Origin: Aphelenchoides besseyi
Lineage: Eukaryota; Nematoda; Chromadorea; Rhabditida; Aphelenchoididae
Direction of reading: 5' to 3'
Length of the DNA: 64,000 nucleotides
Assembly: GCA_024699855.1 (NCBI GenBank)
Contig: JAMPIQ010000001.1
Span: 5,952,001 to 6,016,000 of the forward strand
Under the pieces are notes generated by a model. It did not search any database. It was not told the origin of the DNA and saw only the letters and a list, made by a program, of their open reading frames with translations. Positions within the stretch are counted from its first letter, which is position 1, and each line of letters starts with the position of its first letter. Shown here one piece after another: positions 9,005 to 20,249 of the stretch. A program made the translations under genes and the position numbers.

Positions 9005-11540
9005 ACCTGAACGATGAAGAGCCTTTTTGGTGGAGCGAAGCGTTTTGGAAAGTCAATAGCGAACGAAAAATTGAATTTCAAATCGCGTCGACGAGCGCAT
9101 TGATTAACAAAAAAGAATCGAAGATTCGCGTGTTCCATCGGTTTCCAAGAAGAAAAAACGATTCGAATTAGCGGAAGAATCAGGTCCCTAGTGAGATTTT
9201 CGTATTCAAAAACAGTCTTCGCCAAAACGTTTTGAGAATCAACACGTCGAAAACGCGGAAAGTTGAACCTCTCGCATAGCAACGCAGTGGTCAACAGGGA
9301 GAGAACGAGTGGACGACGAGCTCACTCGTTTCGCTGTGTCTTTTTGGCATCCATCCGCGCGAGAAAAAGATCGTGTGGCTGCTTGCGCAGAGAATTAATT
9401 TCGGCTACAAGTGAAACCGACTTCGTGTTAAAACGACGCAAAGCGTGAAAACGCGCAGGTAAAAAGCCGAAAAGTGCGTTTCGAGTACTGGGGCGAAAAG
9501 TCGGCGATTTCTCGAAAAATCCTCCTTCCGATCTAGTTCTTCTGGAGCTCGCGAATGCGAAAGGGAAGAAGACGTCAACTTCGTAGTTGAAATCATCACT
9601 CAAACGCATTCGACTGATCAAACAAACCTCCTCAACGGTCAAGAAAACTTCCCTCTCCCTCGTCGTGCGGTCTTTAAACCCTCGCGACTCATCAGCTGAG
9701 TAATTTGAACCGAAATGTTTTGGTCAACGGGCCCCATGAAGTGGAGAGTTTTATCGAGAGACCGACCGGCGCTTCACGAGCAAGAAAGTTCAATTGGAGA
9801 CGACGAATTGGTGGAACGGAAAGAACGTAGTAAACGAAATTAATCGACTTGTTTTGCAGACGAATGAAGAGGACGGAAGGTTCCTTTTCGACACAAAAGA
9901 AATTGCAAAACCTTCCGCCCAAGACCGTTCATTCGAACCGCGCGAAATGAATTTCAACCCAAAAGTCGCGAATGAATCAAACGGAACGGTCCGATGGAAA
10001 CGCCGAACAGACGATTCGATGGCGATGTTCGGCGAATCGACGGAAGTCCTTTCGGACGGCGATCGATGGGGAAATATTTTGCAGGGAATTTTTTGTTTGA
10101 CTTTCATTTGGAGACAAAACAAACACGTCAACGAAGATGGCACACATGTCCGCTCAATTCATTAGAAGATTCCCACTAACACCATCTACGGTCGTTTTCT
10201 TGCGGCGCAGAAATGTTGAAATTCGGCGTCTTCGACGGCGCGCAGAATCTCAAATTCATAACTAACGACCCGCCACGCACGAAAATCGTAAAGTCGAGAG
10301 ATTGACCGTTGAGTGCGTAAACAAAACTTTCGCGTCCTTTTCGCAAATCTTTCCAGGAGGCCAAAAATGACCGTCAAGAAGCCAAAGAGAATTTTCTGTG
10401 TCAAAGAAAACCGGAAAATTTGGCTTAAAAACAAACAGTTTTTTGTTTGCGTACACAACGCAGTTCACGACGCAAAAATAACTTTATTAACACAAGAACG
10501 TTCGTTTCTGACGCAGAGCGAGCTCACGTCTGAAAAACGACCGTAAACAAGAACGTCGACGCCAAATCCGACCACCAGCCGGCGCACACCTCCGAACCGT
10601 TTTATATCCGCCGCGAACGCGGAAAGAATATGAAAAATTTCCCCGGAGAACGGAACGTCCACAACGTAAAACTTAATTGTCGGCCATTTGCGTCAAAAAA
10701 AGAAGTCGACGCAAAAGTTTTCGACTTGGGAATACGAAACGCTTCCGGTCGGCAAACTCGATCCGAAAAAGCGGAGTCGTGCGGAGCGAACCCACAAACC
10801 GTCTTTGCGCATTCGCGAAAAAGTAAACGGTCAGAAAAAATTCTCGAAGATGTCAAGTGCGCAAAAAACGTTCGTTGGTCTCCAAAACTGTCAATTTCAT
10901 GTCACGCGTGCAAACGACACCCAAGAAAACGTCATTTTCATTTGGGCACACTCATCTTCTTTGCGTCGGAATTGAAAATCCCGACGTCAAACGCTCGTTT
11001 TCGGAAAACGCAAAAAAACCGAAAGTTCAACTGCTGATCGAAAAATTTTTGGGTTTAAATCACGTTCGTCCCAAATCATCAACGAAGCGCGACAGCAAGT
11101 TGAGTTTATGCGCGCCCTACGAGTTGAAATCCGACCGAATGCAAATCAACGACGCAAAAAACTCAACGATCTCCACTGGAAAGAACACAAAACACGAAGA
11201 CCACTCATCTCAAGATTACGCAGAGTTCGAAAGATTATCGTGTTCATTGATCATAAAAACGGCAGCACTGCGTTGCGGAATCTTGTGGAGCAAAAAAATT
11301 ATGCAAATCCCACAAGCGATTTCATTCGCTGGAAATTTTTCTGCGTTTGATCCGCGCTCTTTCCCATCAGTCTCGTCGATTTACACTGTGAGGTTTGCGT
11401 TCGGACTTAAACGTGAGTTTTCTGTAATCTTCACAAGTGGGTTCTTGGTCACTTCAAAAAGAGGACTGAGAAGTGACTGGAAATGAGCTCAATATTAACT
11501 TCCGTTCAATTCGAAATCCTTCAGACGACACGACGTGACG
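9005..11540. other. Gene-poor tract rich in CGACGCAAA/TTTGCGTCG words
   Basis: No gene is supported over this 2.5 kb. Open frames occur (for example 9794-10165 +, 10857-11486 +) but their residue make-up shifts with base composition, and they contain neither splice-consistent exons nor motifs. From about 10,160 to 11,100 the words GACGCAAA, TTTGCGTC and TCGAAAA recur on both strands, giving a distinct local composition. Confidence 0.45.
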
Positions 11541-11543
11541 AAG

Positions 11544-13397
11544 ATGAGCGAAACGAGTTGGCGATCGATTTGGATTGGTGGGACACTCACCTTGTGCCAA
11601 GCAGTTCAATTCGCTCTCTACTTAAGCCCGCTATGGCCATATCTGCAGTTGGTGAGTCCGATGAGTCTGCCAATTAGCTACGCAGTTTAGTTGGACCCCA
11701 CGATCACAGAGAACTTCTACGGCTTCATAATCGCCGCCTATTCGTTGGGACAAATCATCTTCGCGCCGTTGGTCGGCTTATGGAGTACGAAGATCCGTGC
11801 CGTTCGTCTACCGATTCTAATCGTTCTGTTGAGTGTGTTGACCGGGAATCTTGTCGTGAGTTCAATCTTCAAATGACTCAATTTTTCAGTATTTTTTCGC
11901 TGCTCTTTTACCCACAGGACGCAAATATGCCGTCCTATTAGCTCGTTTTCTAGTGGGAGTTGGTGGCGGTAAGCGAACGATCTTCATTAAAACCTTCACA
12001 TTTCAGGGAACATGAGTCTTCTACAATCGTATGCAGCGATGGCATCGAGTCAAAAGGATCGTCCACGTGCCATTGCGATCATTACCGGAGGAATTTCAGT
12101 AGACAAAACTTTTCGTGCGCTTAACGATCTTACGTTTAGGTAGGAATGTGCGCCGGTCCTGGTAACTTAATATTTGGGTCGCTCATTTGTTTCGTCTTCA
12201 GCACTTCAGTTAATCTTTACTCCAATCGGACCCAAAGGTCTACGAATTCACGGTGATCTACGTCTGAACATGTACACGACACCGGCTTTGGCTTGTTGTT
12301 TCGTAAACTTAATGGCGATGAGTTTGTTGCAATTTTTCTTCGTCGAGAAATACGCAACGAATGTGATGGCCACAAGTTCAGAGGATAAGCCGTCGCCTCC
12401 CGAATATGATCGTATAGCCGTTTCGTTGTGTCATTTCACTCGATTTACTCAGCTCTTCACGTGGACAAATTTGGAGACGTAAGTCTTTCCGAGTGATTAG
12501 TTCGAACGTTCCTCTTCAGAATCGGTGCTCCATTGGCGATGGCGGTGTTTGCGTTCAGTCGTGAGGAAGCTGTGAGGTACTTCGCAATTTCTCATCTATT
12601 CTTGGGCTTCTTGTCCTTGAGCGTCTACATACTTTTCATTGTCGTGAAGATGCAAAAGTAGTGAGTTGTCGTGGAGTGACCGTTGATTTGGCCGTTTAGT
12701 TGCGATTTCCGACTGATCTGCGTTTTCGGACTCATTGGCTTCGTTCTCTTCCATTTCGTCACATTCTCGTGGCCCTTCGGTAATGGTCACATTCAGACGT
12801 ATTCAGAAAAAGGTTGTTAAAGATTCGTATTCACTCAACAACTGTTGCAGATTACAACTTATATTTGAACCAAACAGACGCCGAAGAACCGCTTGGATGC
12901 CCAAGAGATCGTTTTGATTGGTGCACCAACTTCACGCCCATCAACGTTTGGGTCTATTTTGTTTCGTTCGTTTTTACTCTTGGTGCTTGTTGGGCCCAAA
13001 TTAACGTCACTCTCTCTACGATTCTCTCTAATATTCTGGGTCCCCGAAAACAACAAAATCAACAGTCGATTTTCTATGCCGTCGGATCCTCTGCACGTGT
13101 CACAGGTCCCATTTTCATCAGGTACTTTCAGTTCGTTTATGAATATAACTTCATTTTAGTCGTCTCTATTCGTCTTACGGGCCACGAGCAGCGTGGATTC
13201 TGGAGGTTTGTGTTCTCGCTTTCACCCTCATTCTGTGGGCCATATTTTGGCGTCGGATGGTTCCACTGACCATCAAAAACACGTTGGAGTCCAAAAGCAA
13301 AACAATCGACGATCACTTCGTATCATCGGAATCCAAAAGCAAAACTGAGAATTCGAATTCTATTGACGAGAAATACCCGGTTGTTCAAAAGTTTTAA
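11544..13397 (+). CDS. MFSD8/CLN7-like lysosomal MFS transporter
   Basis: This is a 12-transmembrane major facilitator protein related to MFSD8/CLN7, a lysosomal membrane transporter or channel. It has about eleven exons with 35-60 bp introns; the first two are 11544-11651 and 11691-11855. Family landmarks are LSPLWPYLQ then LDPTITENFYGFIIAAYSLG (MFSD8: IDPTA...GWVIASYSLGQ), FAPLVGLWS, RKYAVLLARFLVGVGGGN, PKGLRIHGDLRLNMYTTPAL, the luminal PLGCPRDRFDWCTNFTPIN loop (human PTGCSIEQAWCLYTPVI), and ILGPRKQQNQ followed by AVGSSARVTGPIF (human ASGSGARILGPMF). The tail is serine-rich and acidic, ending EKYPVVQKF. The start ATG at 11544 gives a short N-terminus before TM1. A transporter of the same superfamily lies 289 bp downstream on the same strand. 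Confidence 0.85.
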
Positions 13398-13685
13398 TCA
13401 CCTTTGTTTCTCTGTAACTAATGAATCAATCTGTTTGAAAATTTAAACAGCCAACAAACACAAGAAGTCAACGGTAGCAACAAAGTTTGAGGACTAGAAA
13501 ACGTTTTCATCAAACAAAATTTGTTTTCAACGCAAACTCATGTGTTTTTGAAAACAAATTTAAATCAAAACACGAACGAAACGCACTTCTTGTTATTCGA
13601 GAGTTCAAGGAACGACGTTTTAATAAACGAAACTGATCGATTCCGCGCTTGACAGTCGGGAAGTCCGGTTACTTGAGCAGTCGAA

Positions 13686-15334
13686 ATGCTCAAGAACACG
13701 CGAAACGTGTTGCAGTTAGGTTGTGGTTTCTTCCTCATTTTCTTCGCCTACAACTCAGCCGTTTTCGTCGCTGAAGTTGTCATTGATGGACTCGCCGAAT
13801 CGGGCAAAGTTGATCGACATGCTGGCTATCGATCTTACGCCATTTTGTAGTGAGTTTTCGTTTCGAAGTTTATCTTCCTATTCATAGATGAGATTATCTT
13901 AACGATGATGTTTCATTGCATCAAATTGACCACACGCATTTCAGTGGCGCTTTTGCCTTATCGAACCCATTGGCCGCTTCAATCGTTAAATTCTTTGGCT
14001 CACGACTCACGATGGCCGTCGGCTTCATTTTCTACGCAACTTTTCAACTGAACTTTGTTTTCCTTCATGAATCAATCTTGTACGTGACTGCCACTCTGTT
14101 GGGTTTGGCTGCTGGACGTGAGTTTGATTGCCAGAAACTTTTCAGATTTCACACACATCTCTTTCAGAAGTCTGGTCGGCACAAGGCACTTATTTGGCAT
14201 GGAATTCGACAGAGAAAACGGCAGGACGACATGCGAGTTTGTTTTGGGCAATTACCGAGCTTTGGTAAGTATCTTCAACTGCTTGACAACGATTGTTTTT
14301 CAGTCAAGTAGCCGGCGGGATCTTCTTGTTCTTCACGTTCCAAAACCAAGATGCCGCTGTTTTGTCTGAGCGCACGGTCATTTTTATGTTTTCGGTGTTT
14401 ACAGCCGTTACAGTTATTGGAGTCGTGACTTTAGCACTGCTGTCGAAACCATCAGGTAGCCAAGCCGAGGAGTTACAATCGGACTTCTGGAATGTTTTCG
14501 GTGAGCCGTTATAATGTTGCGATTCACATATTGTTTTGCAGTCTCGACATTACAGTTGTGCACAAAACCGCGTATGGTTTTTGTAATCTTTTGTTTTTTG
14601 TACGTAGGTCTGGAACTCGCCTTCAACGAATCTATTTATCCAACATCGGTACGTAAATGTGTTCTGTGATGGAGTAATTCTAACGAGATGTTTCAGGTTG
14701 CCTTCACTTTGCGTTTTGGTGGCAACACAAAACAACTTTTGGCCGTGAACATGGTTGCCGAGGGCATCGGGCAGATCAGTGGTGCGAAAGTCGAAGTTAT
14801 CATAACAACAATCTTATAGGAAGTTATCTTTCTGGTTTGGCATCAAATCGTCTAAAACGCGAGACAATCGTGCTCTTCGGTTTCATTGCACATCTTTTCG
14901 TTTATGTTGGAATCTTTTTGAACTTTCCCGGAAATTCGTCGTTGTTTCGCACCAATGAAACGTCTCGTTTCTTTGATCATCCCCAGTAAGTTCGTTTATA
15001 AGCGAAAGAAACTTGAAGCTTTTCAGAATCTGGTTATCGTTGCTTTGCGGTTATCTATTGGGTTTTGGCGACGCGGTTTGGCATACGCAACTGATGGCCC
15101 ATTTGATTGCCTTCCACAAAGACGAGAGTGCACAGTCGTTTTCAATCTTTCGCTTCTTCGAGGTATTCAGTGATCAAATTCAATTGCACAATCGAGTTTT
15201 AGGCATCAGCTACGTGTGTGGGCTTCTTCATCGGATCGTCGTTTCGTTTGGAATACCATTTGTTCATTCTGACTGTCGGTCTTTTTATTTCAGTTTTCGC
15301 TTTTTTTGTTTCCGAGAGAATCATCAAGAAATGA
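13686..15334 (+). CDS. UNC-93/MFSD11-like membrane protein
   Basis: This multi-pass protein belongs to the UNC-93-like branch of the major facilitator superfamily. UNC-93 itself regulates a two-pore K+ channel in muscle; the MFSD11 branch is of unknown substrate. The N-terminus from the ATG at 13686 reads NVLQLGCGFFLIFFAYNSA, then a VIDGLAESGKVDRHAGYRS loop typical of nematode members. Later blocks include SAQGTYLAWNSTEKTAGRHA, an AGGIFLFFTFQNQD segment, GLELAFNESIYPTS, and GFGDAVWHTQL followed by ESAQSFSIFRFFE. It ends SERIIKK at the TGA 15332-15334. There are about nine exons with short introns. A K2P channel gene lies at 30.5-31.9 kb, but there is no evidence that the two interact. Confidence 0.82.
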
Positions 15335-15339
15335 AATCA

Positions 15340-16535
15340 ATGTCTACGTTGAACAATTAACTTTTGACTCATCCGTTTACTTAAAAAACGTCCGGAAATC
15401 AACGAATGTTCTGTTGAACGTTGTTTGTGAAAGGAATGTAAACAAAAACGGCGAACTCCCGATCGTCAATTTTATTTTGCTGGACGAGAATCAAACTCCA
15501 GAAACGCTTCGTGTACATTTTAGGTGTGGCAGATGTTCAATTCAACCGGTAAAGATGGAACGTTTGCATTGAATTTGTTTTTAGCACGCATTCAAACCTA
15601 CTGGTTTGTTTCGAGTTCCAAACGCGATGAAATGTTCCCTGAATTCTCTACCAAGTACTGAAATGAGCATTTTACAAGCTGTTATCCCATCCTGAAACCT
15701 TCATTTTGACAGCTGGTAATACAGTGGCTAATGAAGTTCGGAGTATAAAGCGACTCCGCAGTAGATTTCATTCACTATCTTCTTTCCCGACCATTGGATT
15801 CTACGACCAAAGAATTATTCTCAACCATCGGGGCTTTAATGTCGTTTTGATCGGGTCTTAATGTTTGCGTATTGACGACCATAAAAACGACAAGGCGGAC
15901 GTCGGAATTGGTGGTGATAAGAGGAAATCGGTGAATGGGATTTGAAATTCCAATCTCGCAAATTGAACGCCAAAATGACGACGATCTGTTTTGTTGCAGA
16001 TTAATCGGAGAGCGGATTTTCGAGGTGGTCGCATGGGAACAAAAACGAAGGTTGCCAAGTGGTTAACGAATCTCACCAATACGATTTTGCACGTTCGATA
16101 CCCGCGAGCATCCTCATATTCGAAGGGCTCATGTTTGTCTTTTGGTTTAATGTGGAGATTGAGTGATTCGAATTTGTGTTTGGTCTTATCAGACGTACAG
16201 TTTGTGTTTTGTATTCTCTATTTCAAAATGTTTTTTTTTTGTCGTCGATTAACATTTCTCGCTTCTTCAATCATAACTTCTTGTTCATCAAAATGTCCTA
16301 AAAAGATTGAAATTGCAAAAACTTCATTGCGTCTCTATTTGTTGTCGGTCTTGATCTTTATGCTTACTGCCAAAACGGGATAATCCGTTCGTTTAGCTGC
16401 CAATTGCTGCTCTTTCAACTACTAAGCTACGAGTCAGTACATGAATCACTAAAAGCAATTAAAAATAGAGCACTTTTCTCTACGTGAACTTGAATTCTGG
16501 TGAACTCATTGATCTTCCAGATCAATTCCGTGGGT
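15340..16535. other. Intergenic stretch without supported gene
   Basis: No conserved coding sequence is seen. A segment at about 16,050-16,125 resembles a decayed tRNA (A-box-like GCCAAGTGGTTAA and B-box-like GTTCGATACCC), but its stems do not pair. Confidence 0.4.
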
Positions 16536-16537
16536 TG

Positions 16538-18208
16538 ATGGCGTTGAAGTTGGCTGTCGATACGATCAAACTGGAGACCATAAGGTATCAGAAACTGTCG
16601 GCTAATGATGATGATACGGAAGAGTTCGAAGAGGAGATTAAGGAAGAAAACGAAGATTATCGCTGGTTTCAACGGTCTTTGTGTTGCACGTTGTCCATCA
16701 TTACGATTACAGTTATCGGATTGATGTTGTTTGTTCCACGACACGATCCTTACCATCAGTTACGACTGACGACTCAACGGCCTCCAACAACAACTCTAAG
16801 GCCTCCAGTTTTTGTGCGACCAAAAGAAGTCGCAAATCTAAACTGTTCCGCCGATTTCAATTCTTATCGAAAACATCGAATCACAATCTCCGATCCAAAA
16901 AACGAAACCGATTTGTCTGTAAATTGCAAATCCATTCATAAACGTCACTTCTTTCAACTTGATCATCGATATCCGGAAGAGCACGCTTTTCCTATCGCTT
17001 ATGCCCGGGCGGTCTACACTGTAAGCTATTTAATAATCAACACATACAATTTGTTTAGGATTATTTGTTTCTCGAAATGGACTTAGCGATTTCTTATTCT
17101 CCGCAAAACTTCTACTGCTACGCCATCGACTCAAATGCTTCGCCTCTTTTCCATCAACGAATGCACGCATTGGCCGACTGCTTTCCGAACGTCTTTCTGA
17201 CTAAACACGAATTTCACATGGATTCTGCCGGTCACAACATGGGCTACAGCCATCGAGAGTGCATGTTGGTGTTAGCAAAACCGGAGCTGAAGTGGAACTA
17301 CTTGGTCTTGTTGCAGGCATGTGCTTTGTTAAGCGCATCTTATGGAATTGTTTAGAATCATGATGTTCCGTTGAAGACTAATCAAGAATTAGTACAAATC
17401 TTTAAATGGTACGACGGTGCGAATGACATTTCAGCCAACTCGGTACCTTGGGAGCGAGTAAACAAAAACTCGAACTGGAGCTTTGAAGCTCTGCATTTGT
17501 TCAAGAACGGTAAGAAGCCTTCAAAATGCGTGTAATTGATGTTGTAGAAACAAGAAACATACTTCCATTCAAAGGCTACGAACCGATCCTACGGTTAGCC
17601 AAAAGTTTGGTTCAAGTCTCCGTTTCTCGTGCAATGATTGATTTCATAATCAACGACTTGGATTTGAGCGGATTGTTGAAGAACATCGAATGGAAAGCCT
17701 ACGGTATTGACGAGCTTCTCATGGGCTCATTGAACTCGGCAGATGCTGTAAATGCACCCGGCGGTTTTACGCACTATTGTCTTAATCATCACGCTGGAGA
17801 CTCTTCAATGACTCGGTAAGCTTCGAATAGGTTTAGTTGATTTCTTGTTTTAGTTTGACAATTTGGATGGACGGAAAAGCAAAATGTCCGACTAAATGGC
17901 GTCATTGGATTTGTTTGTTTGGTGTGGAACATCTGCACGATCTCAAGAGTCGAGCATATTTGTTTGCAAACAAATTTCTGCCTTCCTTCGATTTCGGAGC
18001 TATAGTCTGCTGGTACGAAGAGTTGTTCAGAAGAAGGCATTATGATCGTGGACAGCATCGGTTGAACTCAACGGTTTATTTGAACTTACCGCATGTAAGT
18101 GATCTCCGAAGTCAGTGGTTTGATTTCGATTTCTAGGTGCGTTTCAATCGTGAACGCAAAAAATTGGGCGAAAAGTTTAATGTCACGCAATTTGCCTGCA
18201 AAAGATAA
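16538..18208 (+). CDS. Core-2/I-branching-type glycosyltransferase (GT14)
   Basis: This is a GT14-family beta-1,6-N-acetylglucosaminyltransferase-like enzyme, a type II Golgi protein that would branch O-glycans or related glycans. It starts at the ATG 16538. An acidic cytoplasmic part (EEFEEEIKEENEDY) is followed by a signal anchor (LCCTLSIITITVIGLMLFV) and a Thr/Pro-rich stem. The catalytic domain carries FPIAYARAVYTDYLFLEM, FYCYAIDSNASPLFHQRM, NVFLTKHEFHMDSAGHNMGY, WNYLVLLQNHDVPLKTN and IDELLMGSLN, all in family order, and cysteines spaced as in the family. Exons begin 16538-17020, 17059-17316, 17356-17509, followed by further short-intron exons. The intron at 17317-17355 begins GCATGT, a GC-AG intron. 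C. elegans has an expanded GT14 set (gly genes); orthology is not assigned. Confidence 0.85.
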
Positions 18209-18722
18209 TCAACAATGTAATTGCTGCTATACGGGTATCGGATTTCTTTATAATTCATGATCAATAAACCTTGTCGTAGTATTGCTCTGTTTTTTACTTG
18301 TAATCGTCGACAACTCGAAAATCATAGACGAGCAACTTCATTCCGACGAACAAATGCCATAGTGGATGCACTCATTTGAATCACTTTTATTTAGATCAGA
18401 AAGACACAATCGTTGTTGAAGATGCTGATTGAAAAGTTAAACGCAATGATTTTTCGATCGTAACATCTTCGGATTCGTCATGAACATGTCAAATCACAGA
18501 AATCAAAACTCATGAAGAACGATGATCCATCTGATTCCTTACCTCATTTCCATAAACTGCTTTCGTCGATTTGCAGCACAGTTGTTTTTCCAAATATCTG
18601 CAGATTTTATTTGCGTTATCGACGATCACATAAAACGTCCACCATCGTACTTCTCGGCTCTGCTGACCAAACAAACTCGATGGACAACAAGTGGACATGC
18701 AAAAGCGAAATCATTCGCAGTG

Positions 18723-20044
18723 ATGACTCGACTTTTGTTTCTTCTCCTCTTCGTTTTGGTCGACTGCAAAAGGCCGAAAGTGAAGGGTGTGATCAATCGA
18801 CAGCTTTACCGTGATCTCTTCGTCGATCATTCCAACATCTCACTGGTGCTGCATCCCGATGGTACGACGATTCGTGCTATTCAAAATGAACATCACAAAT
18901 TAGATTGCAAAACATTGGAATGTGCGGTGGTGTTTTTGAAGAAAATCGATCCTGTAGCAATGGAGATTGTTTTGGAGTCCCGAGCCGTAAATCACATCGG
19001 CGAAATCGCGATCTTATGCGATGCACTCGACGGTAAGACTTTTGGATTTGATTTTAATTGTTTGTCTTAGTGTTGGAATCTTTGGAATACATTTCATTGC
19101 GGCTAAACGAACTGAACAATAACTCCACGAATAGTCTCGGTGAGGTCCACTAATAACCACTTCCAATCCTCAATTTAAGCCATTCAATTGATGTATTGTC
19201 TTCCGGATAAGATCGTCGAGTTTCGCGGCTTTCTGCCTGAGATTGTCGCTTATTTTGCTCAACGAAAACCGTTGGCTTTGTTTTTTGTGCCGTGGAATCA
19301 AAAACCTTTCGATTTGGCAAACTTGTTGCAAATCAACGCCCAACGAATCGTTTTCGACCAACAGTTCGATTTGACGACTTTTAATTTGGAGGCCTCTACT
19401 TCGTTGATGCGTCCAAATCCGGTAATCAGGTTGTTGGAATGCGACGTCAAAATTGCGCCGTTTTACATCACCATCAATGGGAATCAAACGGACGTCGATT
19501 TGGATCAAGTGATCAAAACGTTAGCCATAATTTCGGTCTTATCTCCGCGACCGTTTTTGAAGCTCACAAGCACTCAAATGCAAATTGTGATCAAGAATAA
19601 GATGATAAGTTTGAGTTCGCTTCAACTCTCAATCACAACTTTCAGGAGCCTCCAGAAGTCATCAAAATGCTTGAGCAGATCGTCAGCGACGCCAACTACA
19701 TTCTAAACGAGATGACAAAGTTAGGAGTTCCGTTGAAGTTGTTTCACTTAACTCCGTTGCTCAGTTTGGATTCAATGGTAAGTTCCGGTTGTTGCCGACT
19801 AATCTGTCAGTTGATTTCAAACTCCGCATGGATGGACGAGCTGGTGGCGATTCTGATCGAACGATTCGATTTGGCCGACTACTCAATGGAAGGAAAAACG
19901 TGTCAAATTCGAGGTCAAGTAAGAGATTTGCTGCTAACGATCACGATCACCGAATTTTATCACTACCGTGATCCTGATGGTACGCATCGGAAGGTTGCAA
20001 AAGAGTTGGTCAGGAAATTTCAATCTAATTGCGAGAACGAATAA
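18723..20044 (+). CDS. Unknown secreted protein, about 400 residues
   Basis: I do not recognise this protein. The ATG at 18723 opens a clear signal peptide (MTRLLFLLLFVLVDC). About six exons then give a soluble, evenly mixed alpha/beta-looking protein with few cysteines (a CKTLEC pair early on) and no transmembrane segment. Readable segments include GVINRQLYRDLFVDHSNIS, LPDKIVEFRGFLPEIVAYF, LEQIVSDANYILNEMTKLG and LADYSMEGKTCQIRGQV, ending FQSNCENE. The second-to-last joins are phase-sensitive: the intron before EPPEVIKMLEQ is best read from a GTGATC donor near 19585. It lies 206 bp upstream of the first aspartyl protease on the same strand and may share its transcription unit. Confidence 0.65.
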
Positions 20045-20249
20045 AATTTTGCTGCCTATCCTTCCACATCTTGTTTGCTAAGCGAACGGTTAAACGTGTA
20101 GAACTATCAGAAGGCGAAAGAACGGAGACAACTGAACAACGTCAAAGCTTTTGCTTCACAGACAAAGCAACGGGTTTCCGGCTGATCAAACACGAAAATT
20201 TTTGCTTTAAATCAAATCAAAGGCCATTCACCAATCATTTCGGGTCATC

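Noticed and set aside
9794..10165. 123-codon plus-strand frame in the gene-poor tract
   Set aside because: Composition follows the local TTCGAA/GACGCA word bias; no motif or splice support.
10857..11486. 209-codon plus-strand frame before the MFSD8-like gene
   Set aside because: Residue content is dominated by Lys, Asn, Arg and Phe from the word-rich DNA; no family match, and its end is not linked to the real first exon at 11544.
16050..16126. tRNA-like segment with A-box and B-box resemblance
   Set aside because: Neither the acceptor, D nor T stems pair, and there is no anticodon arm; at best a decayed tRNA.
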